A stretch of DNA of 64,000 nt from Cycas panzhihuaensis (taxonomy: Eukaryota > Cycadophyta). This document shows positions 55,421 through 64,000 of this stretch, in pieces (the first letter of the stretch is position 1; every line of letters begins with the position of its first letter). The stretch lies in assembly GCA_023213395.1 (NCBI GenBank), contig CM041465.1:193447741-193511740 (forward strand), read 5' to 3'. Made by a program: the position numbers and the translations under genes. The notes beneath the pieces are model-generated. The model did no database searches. It saw only the letters and a program-made list of their open reading frames with translations, and was not told where the DNA came from.

Positions 55421-58400
55421 GGGCCTAAGTCTTAATGTCTCTACTCTTAACTAGACCTTGGTAGAGATGGTCTTGTTTGATGGTATATATCTACTCATAA
55501 ATGGTAGCTCAATGACATAATTTACCTAAAGGTACACATGTGCTACATAAAACTTGGCTACTCCCCCTAACATTGTTGATCCACTTGCACTAGATTTACG
55601 ACTAGAATATTAGATCATTATCTAAGAGAACACTTCTAACCAAAATGCTCACCCTCTCTAGGTCTAGTTTGGTCTCTAAACTTTAAGGTTTTGGGTATAA
55701 CACCTCAACCTACCACCAATTATGCTTGATAGTTAAAGGGCCTCTCTAATATCCATAGAATTCAAGAAGTACTAATAACATGTATAGATTGGTAACTTCA
55801 ATGGTCTTAACCATTCTGCTTACAAGGTTAGTAATTAATGGATCCTTTAGTTTTAATCTTTTTAAAATATTTTTGTTGATTTTTAAAAATATTTAGTGAT
55901 TAATAGATTTATTTTAATATTTTTAAGTAGAAAAATTAAAAAATCCCTTTAAAAACTTTAAAATTTACCTAAAAATATATTTAAAAAAGGCCTAAAATGC
56001 TTTAAAATAATTAAAAACCTATTAAAAATATACCTTTAGGTTATGAAATATATTAAAACTAAAATATTATAGGGATATGTTGAATTATACAATCTAAAAT
56101 CTTTTAATATATATAAAAATCAAATTTGGGCAGTGAGATTTTAAAAAAAATAAAGTAGTTGTATGGATATAAAAGGCAAATTCTCTTTGCAAAACTAATG
56201 GATTCTAGATTTGTCTTCTCTATTGCAAAGTGGACTCATTTAGGGTGATTTAAAGTGGTCATAAGCTATACTTTCATCCATCTAGATGTCTACATGAATG
56301 AAGTAAAGCTAATAGAAAACTATCTATCCTTAAATCATAAGAAAAATGATGAATTGAAGCATGAATAATCTTATGTGCTCTTTATTTCAAGCTTGAATAA
56401 ATTTCTAAATATCTCTAGATTATTATTACTCTAATATATAAAAAAAAAAGCCTCAAAGGGCATCAACTAGAGAGTATATATGACTTAGGGCTATGTAGGA
56501 ATAAAGAGTTTCATCTGAGCTCACAATAGAGCCATGCAAGTATAATGGTATCTACTAAGATCTAGACGTAAGCCATGTAGGGCCAGCTAAGTAATATCAA
56601 GGTGTTTCACCAAAACTTGGCATTGGATTTGTATTTGGTTTGTATTTATAAGTTTTGACATGTTTATTATATGGTTTCATAGAAAATGAAGGATGGATTT
56701 GTTTGATTATGAATTAGGTCATGTTTTGATGAAGAAATATATAAATTTTGTTTAATGATATATGATGAATGATGATGTGATCTGTATTTTTACTATCACC
56801 CACTAATGACTTAAACTATAGAACTAAAGTTTTTTTTCATGATTAATTTGACCTCATACCTCCTTTAAAACTTATTATTCTTTAATTTATTCTTGATTTC
56901 ACCAAACTTTGTTGTTTTTTATTATTTCTGGGCTTGTATTTAGCATTCTCACCTTTTTTTGGGCTTTATTACTTATTTATAAAGTCATTTATACTTTAAT
57001 TTGTATTTAAATATCAAAATTTAACCTTTTTTTAGTTAAATTTTACCTCCACATTTGTCACATTTTTGGCACTACCAAAAAATTAATCGGTCATGTTTTT
57101 AGAATAAAGTCATACTTTTGTAGGTCCAAAAATATGATCATTTATATTTTTTATTGTCATGTATATAAAACTTAGCCAACACACTAGAATTTTATATGAC
57201 ACTACCCAGATTTAGTGGGATCTTATCTATTTAATGCCCAAGAATGATGACAAGGGTTTTATGATTCATTATTGATGAGTTAAAGTGTGATTTTACTCAA
57301 GTTTATGGTGGATTTTTTGAGTTTTCTTAGATATTTTAAAGACTACTACTATCTTGACTAAAACTTAGATTTTGAAAAGACTTGTGGGTGAAATCATAGA
57401 AGAGTTTTGATGTTGTGACTTCATGTGTTGTTGATATTCAAATGTTAATGGTCTAAGCTTTATTTTTTAGACTTTTATCAAAGTTTTAAACTTCAAACTT
57501 CTTCTAAATATGTAAGGTCTTTCCTATTTTATTTCTTATTTATTTCATAGTATTTTGAAGGTGATTTTTGCATAGAAATTGCTATTTTCTTTGGTTTATT
57601 ATTGCATTCAACTTGTATTCATTTTGAGCTTTGAAATACTTATTAAAAAGCTAACCCTTTTTAGAATTTATAAGGGTTAGACTAGGGTGGAGAATGGTCA
57701 TCTCTCCATCACTTATCTTATCTAGCTACCCCTTCCTATTCTTCAATAGTAGTTTATATTTTAGATAGTTTTCCACTCTCTTTGACATTATTTGGATGTG
57801 GTTTATTATTTTTGTTTGTTGGTACTCTTCCTTCATTTGTTTTAAAGGAAAACATTGGAAAAGATTGATCAGTTGGAAGGAAAATTGCCATTTTAAGGCA
57901 TCTATTTATAATAGGAAAGAAGTTTCAATCTCATAGTCTTATGGTTTACTTGATTTTACTTTTAAGTTTATTCTTTGTTATCTTAAAAAAAAAGAGTTTA
58001 AAATGTTGAATAACAAATGCATCTTTGATTTTTCAATTTGTTAAAGGTTCAAGGATCATCTTGGAGCCTCTCTTACTTCGATCATGATAGGACCTTTAAA
58101 ACTAGTATCTTGTATGAGAGTTATAGTTTAGATTTATTATTTACATGTAGTCTCATAGTTATGGAAAATCATTTAAAAGTAGTAGTAACATCTTTTAAAA
58201 ATCTCTCTCTTTTTGTATTATACATCATCTTTTTCAAAGAATTAGTTGCATACATGAAGATGAAGTTTATCAACTAGTTTTGTATATTATTGATTTCTTT
58301 GGAAAAATTGCATAAACAATCATATTGTATGTATTATATCTCTTGAAAGTATCTTTCCAATCATTATAAGGTGAATATGTTTCATGTAAGAGGATAATTT

Positions 58401-58566
58401 TAGATTTGCATTTACATCTTTTATTTTTGAAAGAAAAAGGAAAAAGATATAAAAAGCTTGCATGCATCTAGTTCTAGTTTTTTTTTTTTTTCTTTTTTTT
58501 TGTTCATTAAAAGTAAAGTAGGCCTTTTGATGTATTTTGTTTTGCTTTATTACATATAACAAATAA
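55421..58566. other. AT-rich stretch without recognised gene
   Basis: Presumably the leader and 5' LTR of the minus-strand Copia (a degraded primer-site-like string near 55770-55783) and, further right, part of the 5' LTR of element E. Short open stretches, such as 58038-58277, show no family features. Confidence 0.5.
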
Positions 58567-59224
<658 letters not shown>

Positions 59225-59242
59225 TGGCAACCATACTGGGGA
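59225..59242 (+). promoter_or_regulatory. Primer binding site of element E
   Basis: TGGCAACCATACTGGGGA, one base different from the site of copy B. Confidence 0.85.
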
Positions 59243-59454
59243 GCTATTTTTTATTTTCTTTTAAAGTGATGGAAACTATGACACATACTCTCAGGTGCTT
59301 TTTGAGGCTTTAAGTCCTCCCAACTAATTCTTAAGTATAACCCTTTTACTTTAGTCAACAAGTCTTATGATCCCATATTAAATCCTTAGAACTTCACATA
59401 TAAGATACCTATGTTTATCCTCTTGAAGATTCAACTCAATTATACAATATACCA

Positions 59455-61240
59455 GTGGAACAAGGATATCTTGAACCCTCTCAATACCCAAGTGATTCTT
59501 CTTTTGTAGATCCCTCTTTTGCACAAGAAGAACCACCTTCTAGTCAACCATATTCACCCTTCTTTGGGTTGGTTCTTACTAAGATTCCTACTCCACTATG
59601 TATGCTTAGTTACCAAGACCTATTTTACTTGGAGACTCATACTATGACACCCCTACCATAGCATCTTATGATTGATCCCTTAAGTGAGGATTATGAGTTG
59701 ATAGAGGTAGAGCCCCCACCTAATGCCATTCAGTCTCCTCATCCTTCTTATCTCCCCTCACCAAGACCTATATCATAATCTCATTCCACATCTTTAGAGG
59801 AAGTTGAGAGCTATAAATCAACACATTTGTAGCTATGTTAATCTCCTCCTAGACAACAAGTTTGGAATTACTCTTCTCATTCTATACCCCCTACCCATGG
59901 AGGTACCACCACCATTCCTACTTATGGCAACCCTAGTGCCATGTATGCATCTACTTCCAGTTAAGTGGTTATCACTTCACCTTGTTTATGACCTATTTGC
60001 TTATATTCCACTAGGATTACCTCTTCTTATCCTATCTCCTCTACAACTCAAATACCCCCTCACACATCACATACCATTTAGTCCCATGGTGTTAGACCTC
60101 TCCTACCATCTATTATAATGTCTAACATAATTCCCTCTTCACAACATATTTTTCACACTCATTCCACTTGTCTTCATGCTTTAGTGAGTCAATTGCAAGC
60201 TTTAAGGGTTTATAATCCTATTTCTTCTTCACATATTCCTAGACCTACTCCACAACCTAATCTTTTTTACACTTTTAATTCAAGTTTCCCCCAATACCTT
60301 TTACCTCGAACTAACTATGTGGTTAACCCAGTAGCATGGTTTAATCCCCCCTCTACATTTTCATCTCATGGTGTTGTATAATTATAATAATAACCAAAAT
60401 CACAACAACTTGTCCATTCATCTATTCCTCATTCATCATCCTTACCTCAATATTCTACTATGTTGAGGCCAAGGAGACCTTTCCTTAATTATATAAAGTC
60501 TCCTTTTTGTGTAAGATCTTGTTATCTCCTATGTCTTAATTTCTTCTCATGTTTCCTAAATTTTTTTGTGATTCTTCTCAGGATCCTACTTCCCACATAC
60601 AGGTATTTATAGTTGCTTGTATAGATTTTATACCATATGATTATGTCATGATGTACTTGTTCCTTAAATCACTTCAAGGTGATGCCTTAAACTGGTTTTT
60701 CCATCTTCTTTCAACTTCCATCCTCTTATTCTAATAATTAGTTGACTACTATCAACTATTTTGATATGGCAAGACCATTTGAATCATACATTAAATCTTT
60801 ACTAGCTATTAAGCATAATTATGATGAGACATTGAGGGACTTTGTTAGGAGATTTTAAGACTAGGTACATGCTTATCACTCATGTCTTGATCCTAGCCTA
60901 TTATTTGATCTATTTACAAATGCATTGAGACCCCACACACACTTAGAAGTTTTGAACTTGGCCCTTAGATGTATGAAAAAGTAGTTGATCACTATTTAGC
61001 TCTAGAACCATTTAAAATTCAAGTAGGTATTAAGAAGGTTGGGAAACGTATGCCTTCAAAAGAAATTATTCAAACCACAAGGGCTTCCCATCTTGAACCC
61101 ACGTACAACCATTTGACCTCTTCTATTAGATCATTAGAACACATGATCAATACTAAATTACACGTTGATGCTCCTTCTCAGAGCCAGCCTTCACAAAAGA
61201 ACAAAGTTATTCATCTTACTAAGGGGAGGAAAAAATAAGC
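59455..61240 (+). pseudogene. Gag of element E
   Basis: ATG at 59455, 212 nt after the primer site (about 245 in copy B). Pro/Ser/Tyr-rich first part. Capsid: FPKFFCDSSQDPTSHIQVFI near 60555, DYVMMYLFLKSLQGDALNWFFHLL near 60640-60710, NYFDMARPFESYIKSLLAIKHNYDE near 60755-60828 and RDFVRRF. The tail has LEHMINTKL and a basic end (61240). Compare YWAYDHILMKLF and GDALKWFYHLP in copy B. Several stops and frame changes. Confidence 0.85.
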
Positions 61241-61796
61241 TCCTCCCCTACCTCTTCCTCCCTATAGAAAGGCAAAATGGTGCTCATACCATTAAACAAA
61301 TGTACATAATAGAAGTGAGTGTTGAACAATTTAAAATACAACTTAAAACATAAGTGTCTAAACAAACCATTCTTCTAAGTTACCTTAAGACCAAATGATC
61401 TACAAGGATCCATTGGCTCAATATAATGGAAAAATAAGTAAAGATAATAAAGGCAAGAAAAAGTAGGTCTAAGATGATGAAGGTGAACCTTTGAGTTCTA
61501 ATTCATCAAATAATACTACCACTCCTACAAATACTTCAACAAAAAAAAAAAAACAATCAATCTCACCTACCTCCCAAAAGTGGGGACATCAAGAGAATTA
61601 TAAACATGGTGGAGACTACAAAGTGTGTAGGTCCATTTAAATCATCTGATGATTTGATGGCAAGGAATCTTGAATTTTACCTCTAGTACCACTTTGTCCC
61701 ATTAGGTTTAGGTCCATTCCCTCTAGTTTAAAGGATGGATCATTCTCCTTTTTAGAAGAACTAAAGACCATTTTAGTAGGCATATCAATTATCAAT
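61241..61796 (+). other. Gag-protease spacer of element E
   Basis: Lys-rich, low complexity, with an A run near 61540-61554. A zinc knuckle would be expected here but none is readable. Confidence 0.5.
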
Positions 61797-62228
61797 TTGC
61801 TAAAGTATTACTGTGAGCAACGCCAACTTTTATTTAATGTATTGGGAGTTCCTACGATAGTTTCTTCACCTACTTCTATGCTTTCTTTTGACCTCACTAT
61901 CTTATCTAGTTATTTTACATATAGACTGAATGATATACCTCTATTTTACATCAAGATTATAAAGGATGATGTCAATATCAAGAGAGTTATTATTTATGAG
62001 GGATTATCCATTAATTTAATCCTTCTTTGTCTTATTGAGGATTTAGAGATTTTTGTTTTTGATCCATGTGAGTGGATTTACCAAGGGTATGATAAGAATC
62101 AGAAGGTACCCTTAGTTCAAATCACTCTTTCTCTTACATTGGAGGAAACGATGGTTCTTATCAAGCTTACCGTTATCAATTTGGACTTAGAATATAATAT
62201 TCTTTTGGGTATACCATGGATCACCTGA
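61797..62228 (+). pseudogene. Aspartic protease of element E
   Basis: 143 open codons. KRVIIYEGLSINLILL near 61985 aligns with RRTIIDNGSSVNAMPL of copy B, with catalytic Asp changed to Tyr. WIYQGYDKNQKVPLVQITLSL and LDLEYNILLGIPWI (to 62222) match the second half. Inactive. Confidence 0.85.
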
Positions 62229-63490
62229 ATGGTAGTGATTTATTCCTCCCTCTTCAGTGAACTTAGATTCATCCATGAGGGATAATTAAAAATTGTCAAG
62301 TGACAACAGAAACCCATTAAGCAATCAGTTCCTCTCATTGAGACTTTTCTAGAACTTGGTGAATCCTCAAACTCCATTGAGTATTTCTTTTAATCACTTA
62401 GTCTAGGTCAATACTTTACTATTGAACCCCATTCTACTTAACCACAAGTAAAGGGCATAGATTTAGTTGAAGTTATTCCTTCGTAATTAAGATCCCCATC
62501 TATTACCATTCCATCAAACTAGACTAATTACATTTTAGTTTCCTCTTCTTCTATTTCTGATAAAGAAGTAGGTTCTCACTCCATCATATCTCATGGAGGT
62601 CCACCCCTGGCTAGGCTTATCCACACAAGTACCTTCCCTCTTATTCAAGCTCATTTCTCATAGGCTTTATATTTGCTCTCAAGGGTAAATATAATGGTTC
62701 CTCTTATTACCACTCTTTTAGTCACTACTTCTTTGATTTTAGTTATACGTGATTCATGTGTTGATGTTCCCCCATCTTTCTATGATTCCTCTTTCTTTAA
62801 GACATGGTTAAATAGATATAAGAGGAAGATGTTGTTTCATCAAAACCTAGACTTAGAATCAGGGAGTGAAGATACCGATTTACTCGTTACAGGTTAAAAT
62901 AGTCATGACACCTCTAGTAGATTAAAAGAAGTTAATTCCATCTTCATAGATTCTTTTCCTACCCATCCTCATGTGGATCCTTATCCATTTTCTATCATCT
63001 TGATATCTTGGTCTAACAATGACTATGGTGTGAATCATCAAAATTTTAACCATGTTTTTTCTTCAATTTGGATGTTGATTGATAGGCCCATTTTCTTTCT
63101 CATGTTTCTTCAATCATGGAGTTTGTTCCCACTTATCCAAACTCTTAGGTTGGTTCTCTTTCACCTTTTATGCCTTGCTCTCTATCTATTTTCTAATCTA
63201 AAAATCGTCTCCTCATCAATCTTTATTATTTGGACTGTTTTAAAAATGACAAGATGATTGTGGAGCATCTAGTGGGTTCATCTCCTGGTTTCCCTGATGG
63301 ACATCATAAGTTGGGTTTCTCAAAAGTTATAGTTAATTATTCTCAACTTGAGGAGTCTATTTCTTCAATAGAGCCTACCCCTCCTTATTTTAAGGAAGGA
63401 AATATGATGCTTATAGAACAAACCATTGATGCAGACTTAGAAATAGGAGATGTTCTTAGAATTATCAGGTTGGGAGCTAGTTGTACTCCC
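62229..63490 (+). pseudogene. Protease-RT linker of element E
   Basis: Ser/Pro/Leu-rich, low complexity. The part from 63230 (EHLVGSSPGFPDGHHKLG, then PPYFKEGNMMLIEQT) aligns with the linker of copy B near 22390-22200. Confidence 0.78.
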
Positions 63491-63660
63491 TAAGAGATCG
63501 CCTAATTTAAGGATCTTTCTCATGAGTTTCACTTAGTTTTTGCTTGAGATTATAAAGACATGCATGGCCTTAATCCCCAAGTCATTGATCACGATATTAT
63601 CCCTCTATAATGAGGATAAACTATAGCTCCAAATTTTTTTTCTTTGCCTAATGAGCTAAA
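63491..63660 (+). pseudogene. Start of RT region of element E
   Basis: FKDLSHEFHLVFA-DYKDMHGLNPQVIDHDI, with stops, aligns with FQDVFAWDYVDMKGIDPSIVTH of copy B. The RT core itself is not seen before the window ends. Confidence 0.75.
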
Positions 63661-64000
63661 ACAATAGATAAACTTCCCTCCTTTCTGATTTCTTCTTGCC
63701 TTTTACTAAGCATCGTTGTGTTTTTGTGATAGATCTTACTCATAATTGTGTAAGTCTTTTACTCTTTCTAGCATCTACACTGATTGTGAGCTTTCTATCA
63801 CCATATTTAGATCTCATTCTCTTTTAAATTCTATACTTAAAGGAGAACATGGGTCCCTAGCCTTATTTTATTTTCATCTTAGAAAAAGAAATGTTTCCGT
63901 CAGCTTTAGGTAGTTAGTCGTTGGTTGAGATTATACTTTTATTTACTAGTTTATTACCTAGGGGTTTTCTTTTTAGTCATATATCACTAATTATTCTTAA
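63661..64000. other. End of window, nothing recognised
   Basis: Expected to hold the RT fingers if element E were complete, but no RT motif is readable in any frame. A deletion, or another insertion, is possible. Confidence 0.4.

Larger units (their letters stand above)
59225..63660 (+). mobile_element. Tat-related Ty3 element E, 5' half
   Basis: Primer site (59225-59242), gag, protease, linker and the beginning of the RT region, all on the plus strand and in the same order as copy B. The linker block CFKNDKMIVEHLVGSSPGFPDGH at about 63232 matches B and C. Readable similarity fades at about 63660. It is AT-rich and more decayed than A, B or C, and in opposite orientation. Confidence 0.85.

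Overview
The window is plant nuclear DNA made almost wholly of nested, decayed LTR retrotransposons. I recognise no host gene, tRNA, rRNA or CRISPR. Plant origin is shown by Ty3 elements of Tat type (long LTRs, long protease-RT linker, an antisense gene with a plant mobile domain, PMD), a chromodomain Ty3 element, and Tork/TNT1-like Copia with an initiator-Met primer site. The repeat density suggests a large genome; the species cannot be named from this sequence.

Layout. (1) 1-137 is the 5' end of a minus-strand Copia LTR that cuts the PMD gene of Tat copy A (138-11250, minus). A is split inside integrase by element D, a chromodomain Ty3 (2857-9365, plus). A ends in mid-RT, fused to the truncated 3' LTR (11268-11750) of Tat copy C. 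(2) C (11268-47474, minus) is interrupted twice: by complete Tat copy B (12135-28946, LTRs of 2.7 kb) and by a Copia (30663-35727, target duplication ctaag). C ends in a 3.1 kb 5' LTR (44358-47474). (3) 47475-59224 is AT-rich and older: a Ty3 integrase tail, a plus-strand Copia stump, a minus-strand Copia pol and a long microsatellite. (4) 59225 to about 63660 is a plus-strand Tat relative (E) with B's primer site, gag, protease and linker; recognisable sequence stops near the start of RT.

The most interesting object is the Tat family of B and C. On the pol strand it runs gag, protease, linker, RT, RNase H, integrase, then, past an antisense gene, a second RNase H next to the 3' LTR. The antisense PMD gene (plus strand) has what looks like its own TATA box, a conserved ATG, an 8-codon first exon, a conserved GTGAGT donor, a PMD exon, a second short intron and a coiled-coil-rich third exon. 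In B one reading frame runs through all three exons, broken only by stop codons. In C the same TATA, ATG, donor and acceptor survive although a 5 kb Copia sits in the first intron.

All coding regions here are pseudogenes. Where the original residue can be inferred, most internal stops are CAA/CAG/CGA or TGG changed by transitions, as expected from deamination of methylated cytosine in silenced repeats. All domain calls come from reading translations by eye; no database search was run.
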